From Actinomycetota bacterium (GTDB lineage Bacteria; Actinomycetota; Acidimicrobiia; IMCC26256; PALSA-610): 12,805 nt of DNA. The stretch is taken from the NCBI GenBank assembly GCA_030839105.1, contig JAUZEI010000111.1, positions 1-12,805 of the forward strand, in the 5' to 3' direction. Made by a program: the position numbers and the translations under genes. Positions 6,264-12,805 of this stretch are shown here, piece after piece; the first letter of the stretch is position 1, and every line of letters starts with the position of its first letter. The notes under the pieces are model-generated. The model searched no databases and was not told the origin of the DNA. It was given only the letters and a program-made list of their open reading frames with translations.

Positions 6264-7018
6264 GCGCGGTCGCGGTCTACGCAGGCACCGCAAGGCATCG
6301 CCGGCTGACACCGGTCGAGCGCGAGTTCGCCCCGCGGCTGTTCCTCGCCTACCTCGATGTCGATGCGCTGCCCGGTTCGCTCGATCATCTCCCGGGCTGG
6401 TCGGGCCGCCGCACCGCGCTCGTGCATTTCCGGCGACGCGATTTCTTCGACGGGCGACCGGTACCTCTGGGCGATGCGGTACGCGACCTGGTCGAGGAGC
6501 GCCTGGGACGTCGTCCCGACGGCGCGGTCCATCTCCTGGCGCACTTGCGGACGCTCGGATGGTTGTTCAATCCCTTGACCGTCTACTACTGCTGGCGTGC
6601 CGACGGAGCCGCGCTCGACGCGCTGGTGCTCGAAGTCACGAACACGCCGTGGGGCGAACGCCATTGGTATGTCATCGACGCCCGCACGAATACCGGCTCG
6701 CAAGTCACCTCCAAGGGCCTACATGTGTCGCCCTTCCTTCCGGTAGACGTCGACTATCAGGTGTCGTGGACCGCGCCGGGCGACACGCTGCACCTGGATA
6801 TCGCCGTCGTGCGCGAGGGCGAAACGATGGTCACGGCCGGCCTGGCGTTGCGGCGACGGGTGCTCGACCGGCGACACGCGCTCGGCATTCTCCTGCGCTA
6901 TCCCGCGATGCCGTTGCGGGTGTCCCTCGCGATCTACCGCCAAGCCTTGGCGCTGTTCCTCGCCCGCGTGCCCGTATACCGCCATCGGTCCCGACCTGCG
7001 CAGGAGATCCACGCATGA
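6260..7018 (+). CDS. DUF1365 family protein
   Basis: The product has 252 residues from ATG 6260. The start is fixed by the ATGA overlap with the FAD gene and by the family N-terminus 'YAGTARHRRLTPVEREF'. Conserved blocks are 'DFFDG' (61-65), 'GWLFNPLTVYYCW' (100-112), 'EVTNTPWGERHWYVI' (125-139), 'KGLHVSPFLP' (152-161) and a hydrophobic C-terminal helix region (~210-238) that could associate with membrane lipid. DUF1365 has no established reaction; it almost always neighbours COG2907 and CFA-synthase-like genes, so a role in the same lipid modification is inferred. The length is typical for the family. It overlaps the methyltransferase gene by 4 bp (7015-7018). Confidence 0.93.
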   Translation: MSAVAVYAGTARHRRLTPVEREFAPRLFLAYLDVDALPGSLDHLPGWSGRRTALVHFRRRDFFDGRPVPLGDAVRDLVEERLGRRPDGAVHLLAHLRTLGWLFNPLTVYYCWRADGAALDALVLEVTNTPWGERHWYVIDARTNTGSQVTSKGLHVSPFLPVDVDYQVSWTAPGDTLHLDIAVVREGETMVTAGLALRRRVLDRRHALGILLRYPAMPLRVSLAIYRQALALFLARVPVYRHRSRPAQEIHA

Positions 7019-8277
7019 CCCGGCGAAATCGAATAGGGCGCGCAATCGTGACCAGCGTGCTGAACCATCTGCACGGCGGGACAATCGAGCTCTTCGACCC
7101 GATCGGACACTTGCACTTCAGCGAACGAGACCGCCTTCAGACAAGCACACCGATTGACGTCCGTATCGATGTTCGCGACCCCCGCGTCTACGAGCGAGTC
7201 CTGCGCGAGGGCAGCGTCGGCCTGGGCGAATCGTACGCGGACGGCTGGTGGGACACCGATGACCTCCCGGGTGTGTTGCGGCTCGCGCTGCGCAGCCTGC
7301 AGACAATCAGCGAACGTCGCGACGCGTTGCATCGACTCACGACCACCCTCTTCGACCCGATAGCACGACTACGACGAGCCGACCCTGATCGCGACGCGCG
7401 CAACGTTCGAGCGCACTACGACCTCGGCAACGACTTCTTCCAGCACCTGCTCGACGAGACGATGGCGTACTCGTGCGCGATCTTCGACGCTCCCGGGATA
7501 TCGCTCGCCGAAGCGTCAAGGGCGAAGTTCGATCGGCTGGCACGCGCGCTCCACCTGTCCCCCGGCGATCGGCTCCTCGAGATCGGGACCGGCTGGGGCG
7601 GCTTCGCGCTACATGCCGCCGAACGCTACGGATGCCTCGTAACCACCACCACCATCTCGCGGGCGCAATACGAGTTTACGACCGAACGGGTCCGCGCCGC
7701 CGGGCTCCAGCACCAGATCAGCGTGCTCGACCGCGACTACCGGGACCTGCGAGGCACCTTCGACAAAGCGGTAGCGATCGAGATGATCGAAGCCGTGGAC
7801 TGGCGCGACTACGACACGTTCTTCGCATCCCTACATCGCCTCCTGTCGAACGAGGGCGCGCTGGCGATGCAGGCGATCGTCGTGCCCGACCAGAGCTTCG
7901 ATCGGCTCAAGCGCCACACCGACTTCATCAAGGCCGTGATCTTCCCCGGCGGTTGCCTCCCATCGATCGGCGCGCTCACCGCCGCTGCGGACCGCAACGG
8001 CCTGACCCGGCGCAACGTCGACCACATCGGCGGGCACTACGGCGAAACGTTGCGACGCTGGCGCACCAATCTCGATGCGATCAAGGCCGAGCTCCCGGCA
8101 CTCAGTCTCGACGGTCGATTCGGCCGGCTCTGGGACTTCTACCTCGCATACTGCGAAGCCGGATTCGACGAGCGATACATCGACGCGACGCAGCTTCTAT
8201 ACACCGCACCCGGCTTCCCCGATCGTCACGACACCGCCGCGCACGCACGAACCCAGTTCGACTCGATCGCGGTCTGA
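7015..8277 (+). CDS. CFA-synthase-like SAM-dependent fatty-acyl methyltransferase
   Basis: The product has 420 residues from ATG 7015; the frame is open far upstream but only this start fits the ATGA overlap and the family N-terminus. Residues ~24-125 form the N-terminal domain. The methyltransferase domain shows 'HYDLGNDFF' (134-142), 'YSCAIF' with C154, the SAM loop 'LLEIGTGWGGFA' (187-198), 'EMIEAV' with E259, 'FIKAVIFPGGCLPS' (304-317) and 'HYGETLRRWR' with Y342. C154, E259, I288 and Y342 correspond to bicarbonate-site residues of CFA synthases, but the usual His of 'LLHTI' is Gln here (Q286 in 'AMQAIVV'), and the His after E259 is Ala. That pattern suits the branch paired with COG2907/DUF1365, which includes UfaM-type enzymes that add a methyl branch. 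It acts on phospholipid acyl chains at the membrane. True cyclopropanation is not excluded. Confidence 0.9.
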   Translation: MTRRNRIGRAIVTSVLNHLHGGTIELFDPIGHLHFSERDRLQTSTPIDVRIDVRDPRVYERVLREGSVGLGESYADGWWDTDDLPGVLRLALRSLQTISERRDALHRLTTTLFDPIARLRRADPDRDARNVRAHYDLGNDFFQHLLDETMAYSCAIFDAPGISLAEASRAKFDRLARALHLSPGDRLLEIGTGWGGFALHAAERYGCLVTTTTISRAQYEFTTERVRAAGLQHQISVLDRDYRDLRGTFDKAVAIEMIEAVDWRDYDTFFASLHRLLSNEGALAMQAIVVPDQSFDRLKRHTDFIKAVIFPGGCLPSIGALTAAADRNGLTRRNVDHIGGHYGETLRRWRTNLDAIKAELPALSLDGRFGRLWDFYLAYCEAGFDERYIDATQLLYTAPGFPDRHDTAAHARTQFDSIAV

Positions 8278-8284
8278 GACGTCC

Positions 8285-8446
8285 ATGGCCGACTCCAAGA
8301 AGCATCACGCCGGCGAGCTGAGCCTGCAAGACGCTGCTGACCCGCTCGACGTGCACTACGTCCTCGCCGACCCGCTCCGACACCGCAACCGGCACTTTCG
8401 CCTGGTTCGACACCATGCACGCGAGCTCGTGAACTCGGTGTCATGA
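8285..8446 (+). CDS. Unknown 53-residue His/Arg-rich protein
   Basis: The small frame starts at ATG 8285, 7 bases after the methyltransferase stop, and ends in an ATGA overlap (8443-8446) with the photolyase start, so it fits the operon's coupling pattern. The product is rich in His (H7, H8, H24, H33, H37, H43, H44) and Arg, with no membrane segment, Cys or signal peptide. Its middle is acidic and its C-terminal half basic ('LRHRNRHFRLVRHHAREL'). I recognise no family. No clear ribosome binding site precedes it, so translation would rely on coupling. It could be a nucleic-acid- or metal-binding accessory, or merely a leader whose translation delivers ribosomes to the photolyase start. Confidence 0.55.
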   Translation: MADSKKHHAGELSLQDAADPLDVHYVLADPLRHRNRHFRLVRHHARELVNSVS

Positions 8447-9807
8447 CCCGAGCGATCGTCTGGTTCCGACGCGACCTGTCACTCGACGACAACCTCGCAT
8501 GGGCGACCGCCACCCGCGATCACACCGAGGTGCTCCCGGTCTACGTGTTCGACTATCGCCTGCTCGACCGCGCCGGACCGCACCGGCGGCGCCAGCTCAT
8601 TGCCTCGGTCGCCGCGCTCGCCGATGAGCTGCGCACGCTCGGCGGATCGCTCACCGTGGCGACCGGCGATTCCATCGAGTCCGTGACTCGGCTCGCCCAC
8701 GAGCATCGCGTCGACACCGTCGTGTGGAACAACGACGTCACGAGACTCGCGCAGGCGCGGGACGACGCCGTGCACCGCCGCCTCTCGCACTCGGGCATCT
8801 CGGTCGAGCGGTCGTGGAGCACACTCATTCATCCGCCGGGCACCATCCTCACCGCAGCCGGCGGTGTTCCCCGCGTCTTCAGCCGGTTCCACGAACGCTG
8901 GTCAGCCGCCCGGCTCACCGAGCCGGCTCGCGCCGGTCACGCGCGCATCCTTGCGATCAAGGGAGGCTCGCCGCCATCGATCGACGGCACCGCACCTATC
9001 GCGCCCGGCAGCGAAGCCGCGTTCCACCGGCTCGACGCGTTTCTCGAACGGATCGATGCGTATGACGTCGAACGCGATCTTCCCGACCGCGACGCGACAT
9101 CGCACCTCTCGGCCGACCTGCGGTTCGGCACCATCTCGCCTCGCGCAGTCGTGCGCGCCGTCGCCGGATCGACACCGGGACGCGAGGCGTTCGTGCGACA
9201 ACTTGCATGGCGGGACTGGTACGCGCACCTCTTCGCAGAACACCCCGACCTCGTCGACCACGCGCAACAGCCGCAGTACGACACAATCGCGTGGCGTTCC
9301 AACCCGGCCGAAGTGCAAGCCTGGAAACACGGCCGCACCGGCTACCCCATCGTCGACGCAGGTATGCGAGAGCTCGCGGCAACCGGCTGGATGCCCAACC
9401 GCCTCCGGCTCATTTCCGCCTCGTTCCTCGTGAAGGACCTGCTCGCCGACTGGAGGATCGGGGAACGTCACTTTCGCCACCTCCTCATCGACGGCGACAT
9501 TCCCCAGAATGCTGGCAACTGGCAATGGGTCGCCGGCACCGGGCCCGACGCCGCGCCCTACTTCCGCGTGCTCAATCCGCTCACGCAAGCCCGTCGCTTC
9601 GATCCCAACGGCGACTACGTGCGCCGCTTCGTACCAGAAATCGCGGCGCTGCACGGTGGGAGCATCCACGCACCGTCCGAGCTCGGACCGCTCGAGCTCG
9701 CACGCGCGGGCGTCATACTCGGCGAGACGTACCCACACCCGATCGTCGATCACGCGACGGCCCGCGAGCGTGCAATAGCTACCTACAGGGCAGCCAAGAA
9801 GACCTGA
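8443..9807 (+). CDS. phrB: Class I CPD deoxyribodipyrimidine photolyase
   Basis: The product has 454 residues, typical of class I CPD photolyases, which split UV-induced cyclobutane pyrimidine dimers using blue light and reduced FAD. The N-terminal antenna domain starts 'IVWFRRDLSLDDN' (5-17). The FAD domain carries 'LSADLRFGTISP' (222-233), 'QLAWRDWYAHLF' (253-264), 'WKHGRTGYPIVDAGMREL' (294-311), 'GWMPNRLR' (315-322) and 'NAGNWQW' (356-362). The electron-transfer tryptophan triad is intact: W360, W337 and W284, matching W382, W359 and W306 of the E. coli enzyme; N356 matches the flavin-contacting N378. Q253 stands where E. coli has E274, a dimer-contacting residue, while W256 matches W277. 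It is the last gene of the operon, overlapping the 53-residue frame by 4 bp, and is probably light-induced with it. Confidence 0.95.
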   Translation: MTRAIVWFRRDLSLDDNLAWATATRDHTEVLPVYVFDYRLLDRAGPHRRRQLIASVAALADELRTLGGSLTVATGDSIESVTRLAHEHRVDTVVWNNDVTRLAQARDDAVHRRLSHSGISVERSWSTLIHPPGTILTAAGGVPRVFSRFHERWSAARLTEPARAGHARILAIKGGSPPSIDGTAPIAPGSEAAFHRLDAFLERIDAYDVERDLPDRDATSHLSADLRFGTISPRAVVRAVAGSTPGREAFVRQLAWRDWYAHLFAEHPDLVDHAQQPQYDTIAWRSNPAEVQAWKHGRTGYPIVDAGMRELAATGWMPNRLRLISASFLVKDLLADWRIGERHFRHLLIDGDIPQNAGNWQWVAGTGPDAAPYFRVLNPLTQARRFDPNGDYVRRFVPEIAALHGGSIHAPSELGPLELARAGVILGETYPHPIVDHATARERAIATYRAAKKT

Positions 9808-9867
9808 CCAGACGCCTCCACGCGCTCGGTCAAATCACCGGGCAAGTCGCGTCGACGTCCATCGAGC

Positions 9868-9887
9868 CGTCCGGACCGCTCCGGGCG
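9868..9887. terminator. GC-rich hairpin in the convergent spacer, possible terminator
   Basis: The sequence 9868-9875 pairs with 9880-9887 to give an 8-bp stem with one G-T wobble and a 4-base loop. It lies 61 bp after the photolyase stop and 108 bp from the stop of the converging regulator gene, a sensible place for termination. No T-run follows on either strand, so it is at best a Rho-independent-like actinobacterial hairpin. The rest of the 187-bp spacer shows no other recognisable feature. Confidence 0.3.
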
Positions 9888-9994
9888 TGAGCCGATCATC
9901 GAGGCCGGGCTACGCCGCTACGAGCATGGCGCTTTCGCTGCCTGGGACGCGTTCGGCCTGGCCGGTTCGGGTCGCCGCCGGCCGCGGAGCCGAG

Positions 9995-12805
9995 CTACCC
10001 GACGATGCGGCGGGCGTGAACGGCGTCGACCCGATCGCTCTCGACGACGTGATGCCGAGCTGCCGGCATGATGCTGTCCGCCTTGTCGAGGAGAATGCCG
10101 GCCGCGCTGAGGTCGCCGGCGTCGGCGCGGACGCGGGCCAGCACGTCGAGTGCAAGCAGCTCGATCTCGATGTCCCCCGCCTCGTGCGCGTCGGCGAGGA
10201 GCGCCTCGAGTCGCTCGATGTCGACGGCGGCGAACTGTGAAGTCATCGACGCCGCGACGTAATCGGCGAGACGGGAGCCGTCGCCGCCGCCGGAGGCTTG
10301 GTACCAGTCCCGGGCCAACTGGAGCGTCGTCCGGGCGGCGTCGAGATGGCCCTGTTCGCGCAAGACGCGACTGAGCCGTGTCCGGGCCAGCGCCGCCACG
10401 CGCAGATCTGCTGTCGCTCGCGCGGTTTCAACCGCACGATGCAGTGTGTCTGCGGCGGCCTCGATGTCTCCGCGCTGTTGTTGTGCGCGACCGAGGTTGG
10501 CCAGGTGGTACGCCTCCGTGGCCGCGAAGCCCAATTCGCCCGCGTCTCGGGCAGCCCGACCGAGATGCTCACACGCGTCCGCGAACTGATGCGCCGTTTG
10601 CGCGACTGCGCCGAGCATCGCCTCGGTATGAACAAGCAGCCACGGATCGGGAAGACGACCGAGGTCGCGCTCGGCCTCGCGACACGCTGCTTCGGCAGAC
10701 GCCGGATCGCCGGCTGCGACCGCGCAGTGCGCAGTCAACACCCAGCTCGCGGCCTGTTCCCATTCGTACCCGAGTTCACGAAACATCGGTCGCGACTCTT
10801 CGAGCAAGGCCAGTGATTCCGGAAACCGACCCTGCTGCGACAGGACATAGGCCAAGTACCACTTGCTCTTGGCATCGAGATAGGCGTCACCGTCCGACTC
10901 GAGCAGACTGATCGCCTCCGAGACAGCCGCATGGCCCTGTGCAACGTCACCCGCTGACGCTTCGAGCCACGCCAATCCGAGCAAGGCGAGCACGCGCGGG
11001 TAAGGCGAGGCGACGCCGGCGGCCACGGCCGCGGCGAGCGCGGCTCGGACGCGGTGTACGGCGACGCCGTCGCCGAGAACGACCCATACCCAACTCAAGT
11101 CATTGGCGATCTGCAGGCCCAGCGCCGGGTCGTTCGTGCTCGCCCATTCGAGCGCGGCATCGATGTTGGCGCGTTCGATGCGAGCAAAGGCGAGGTGCAC
11201 CGCCTGGCCGGGGCCCCGCCCGCCGTCGGCGGCGAGGGCGGCGGAGGCGGCGAACCATTCGGCGTGCGCCCGCTTCGCGAAGTCGGCGCTTCCGTCGTCT
11301 TGCAGACGCTGCGTTGCGAAAGAGCGAACGCTGTCGAGGAGCCGATAGCGCGCAGTGCCATCGCGCCCGGCTTCGAAAGTGACGAGTGAACGGTCGACCA
11401 ATCGGCTGACGACATCGACGGCGGCTTCGGGCGGAACGTTCAGCGCCTGCAGAACGTGTTCCACCGCGTCGAGTGGAGCACCGTCGTCGAAGCATGCGAG
11501 CGCCCACAATCCCCTTTGATCGTCGGGGAAGAGGAGGTCGTAGCTCCACGCGATGGCGGCCGACAGGGTTCGGCGGCGGTCCGGACGGCGGCTCGTGGGG
11601 TCGCTGAGTACGCTGAAGCGATCATCCAGCCGGCGCAGGATCTCCTGCATCGACAGCGACTTCGTACGAGCGGCGGCGAGTTCGATCGCGAGCGGCAGAC
11701 CGTCCAGGGATCGACATACCTGTTCCAGCGTCGTTGTCGCCTCGCCGTCGCCCGCAATCGTCGCGCCATGGTCGGCGGCGCGCGCCGCGAACAACGCGAC
11801 CGAATCGCCGGGCGTGAGCGGTCGAAGCGCGTAGACGGTTTCGCCGTCGCATCCGATCGGGAGCTGACTCGTCGCGAGCACGCGCACTCCCGGGTCGGCG
11901 CTCAAGAGCGTCACGACCACATCGGCGGCCGCTTCGACGACATGCTCACAGTTGTCGAGAACGACCAGGAGGTCGGCGCCGCGCAGACGCTCGATCAGCG
12001 ACGATTCCGACGCGCCGTTCGCGTGGAGCGCGTCAGCAACGGCCTCGACGACCGCGGTGGCACGTCGCGCGCTGTCGAGGCGTACGAACCACGCACCGTC
12101 CGCGGAACTCGAGCGGCGCGCGACCTCGATCGCGAGCCGGGTCTTCCCGACACCGGCCGGGCCGACCATCGTCACGAACCGGTGGGCCGCGGTCATGCTC
12201 TCGATCTCGGCGAGGTCGTGATCGCGACCGACAATCGACGACGAGAGTGCCGGCACATTTCCGGTCGAGTGCTGCTGTCGTCTTGGCGCGCGGACCGGAG
12301 CGTCGAGTAACGAATCCTGCTGCAGCACCAGTTGTTCGAGCCGTTGCAGCTCGGGGCCGGGATCGAGCCCCAAGTCCTCGGCGAGCCGCTCGCGCACCGT
12401 CCGATAGGCGGCGAGCGCGTCCGCTTGGCGACCATCGCGATACAGCGCTGTCATCAGAAGCGCGGACAAGCCCTCACGCATCGGATGCGCGGCAACGAGG
12501 TCCTCGAGCTCGCCGATGACCTCCCCGGTCGCCCCGAGTTCCATGAGGGCTGCAAGCCGTTCCTCGAAGAGACGGAGCCGCAATCCATTCAGCTGCGCTC
12601 GATGGGGTCCGAGCCACTCCGCGTCGCTCGCGTCGAAAAGGCCCTCACCGCGAAACAGTGCCAGCGCCTCTGCGCACGCTCGCGCCGCGTTGGACATGTC
12701 GGCAGCCACCCGAAAGGCCGTGACCTCATCGGCGAGCCGTACGACCTCGAGGGCATCGACCGCGCTCGCCTCGATCGCGAGGCGGTAGCCGTCGGCGCCG
12801 CCGAC
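9995..12805 (-). CDS. AfsR/SARP-like regulator: BTAD, NB-ARC ATPase and TPR domains (5' end outside window)
   Basis: The visible part has 936 residues; the frame is open through the window edge (GTG at 12709 is internal), so the N-terminal winged-helix DNA-binding domain lies outside. Visible order: the domain boundary 'GGADGYRLAIEASAVDALE', the bacterial transcriptional activation domain (to about visible residue 165, including 'RQADALAAYRTVRERLAEDL' and 'LGLDPGPELQRLEQLVL'), a spacer, then an NB-ARC-type ATPase with Walker A 'GPAGVGKT' (12140-12163), Walker B-like 'LLVVLDNCEH', 'LATSQLPIG' and 'DGLPLAIELAAAR', a winged-helix linker, and a long C-terminal array of TPR-like helices to the end. 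Such proteins act as ATP-dependent signal-integrating activators. There is no LuxR-type helix-turn-helix at the C-terminus. It converges on the photolyase operon; its targets are unknown and a link to the light module is unproven. Confidence 0.9.
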   Translation of the reverse strand, partial: VGGADGYRLAIEASAVDALEVVRLADEVTAFRVAADMSNAARACAEALALFRGEGLFDASDAEWLGPHRAQLNGLRLRLFEERLAALMELGATGEVIGELEDLVAAHPMREGLSALLMTALYRDGRQADALAAYRTVRERLAEDLGLDPGPELQRLEQLVLQQDSLLDAPVRAPRRQQHSTGNVPALSSSIVGRDHDLAEIESMTAAHRFVTMVGPAGVGKTRLAIEVARRSSSADGAWFVRLDSARRATAVVEAVADALHANGASESSLIERLRGADLLVVLDNCEHVVEAAADVVVTLLSADPGVRVLATSQLPIGCDGETVYALRPLTPGDSVALFAARAADHGATIAGDGEATTTLEQVCRSLDGLPLAIELAAARTKSLSMQEILRRLDDRFSVLSDPTSRRPDRRRTLSAAIAWSYDLLFPDDQRGLWALACFDDGAPLDAVEHVLQALNVPPEAAVDVVSRLVDRSLVTFEAGRDGTARYRLLDSVRSFATQRLQDDGSADFAKRAHAEWFAASAALAADGGRGPGQAVHLAFARIERANIDAALEWASTNDPALGLQIANDLSWVWVVLGDGVAVHRVRAALAAAVAAGVASPYPRVLALLGLAWLEASAGDVAQGHAAVSEAISLLESDGDAYLDAKSKWYLAYVLSQQGRFPESLALLEESRPMFRELGYEWEQAASWVLTAHCAVAAGDPASAEAACREAERDLGRLPDPWLLVHTEAMLGAVAQTAHQFADACEHLGRAARDAGELGFAATEAYHLANLGRAQQQRGDIEAAADTLHRAVETARATADLRVAALARTRLSRVLREQGHLDAARTTLQLARDWYQASGGGDGSRLADYVAASMTSQFAAVDIERLEALLADAHEAGDIEIELLALDVLARVRADAGDLSAAGILLDKADSIMPAARHHVVESDRVDAVHARRIVG

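Noticed and set aside
6055..7014. Upstream extension of the methyltransferase frame, suggesting a 740-residue fusion
   Set aside because: The extension is an Arg/Ser-rich shadow of the FAD and DUF1365 genes; the ATG at 7015 fits the family N-terminus and the ATGA overlap.
9887..10240. Plus-strand open frame of 117 residues overlapping the end of the AfsR-like gene
   Set aside because: It is antisense to TPR coding sequence, has no family resemblance, and is the usual shadow expected in high-GC DNA.
11456..12310. Plus-strand open frame of 284 residues opposite the NB-ARC region
   Set aside because: It is a shadow of the NB-ARC/BTAD gene, with Arg-rich low-complexity translation and no domain; the minus frame carries clear Walker motifs.

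Overview
The window is high-GC DNA packed with genes, with GTG starts at several of them and many 4-bp start/stop overlaps. It looks actinobacterial. An AfsR/SARP-type (BTAD plus NB-ARC plus TPR) regulator, a DUF664/DinB-type protein, DUF427 sequence and the style of the photolyase and COG2907 proteins would suit a soil or aquatic actinobacterium, perhaps Acidimicrobiia-like. That taxonomic guess is inference.

Left part (1-1250): a complete DinB/DUF664 metal-site protein on the minus strand is followed by about 600 bp of decayed sequence. That stretch holds what looks like the C-terminal end of a serine recombinase and the first ~40 codons of an NAD(P)H-dependent FMN reductase, the latter broken by an in-frame stop. 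Both are on the minus strand.

Regulatory part (1244-3474): an ECF sigma factor (plus strand) diverges from a tiny 60-residue zinc-binding anti-sigma-like protein (minus strand). Their shared 157-bp spacer holds two TGTACG repeats exactly 11 bp apart, the spacing known for operators of the B12 photoreceptor CarH. Convergent to the sigma gene is a 329-residue cobalamin-binding protein. It has the CarH light-sensor motif (W-x9-E-H) and the DxHxxG cobalamin-binding His, but no MerR-type DNA-binding domain; instead it carries an unassigned helical C-terminal region. A truncated DUF427 gene lies just upstream of it.

Effector operon (3524-9807, plus strand): SRPBCC protein, DHRS12-like SDR, COG2907 FAD oxidoreductase, DUF1365 protein, CFA-synthase-like methyltransferase, a 53-residue unknown protein and a class I CPD photolyase. 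Five of the six junctions are 4-bp overlaps, so it is very probably one translationally coupled unit. The content resembles light or singlet-oxygen regulons elsewhere (LitR/CarH regulons; sigma-E/ChrR with furan-fatty-acid genes in Rhodobacter sphaeroides). The working model is that light and/or singlet oxygen is sensed through B12 and/or the sigma/anti-sigma pair, and the cell responds by modifying membrane lipids and repairing UV damage. The methyltransferase has Gln in place of the His that helps hold bicarbonate in true cyclopropane synthases, so its product may be a methyl-branched or furan-precursor lipid rather than a cyclopropane.

Right part (9808-12805): a 187-bp convergent spacer with a GC-rich hairpin, then a large BTAD/NB-ARC/TPR regulator on the minus strand. 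It is cut by the window edge and lacks its N-terminal DNA-binding domain here.
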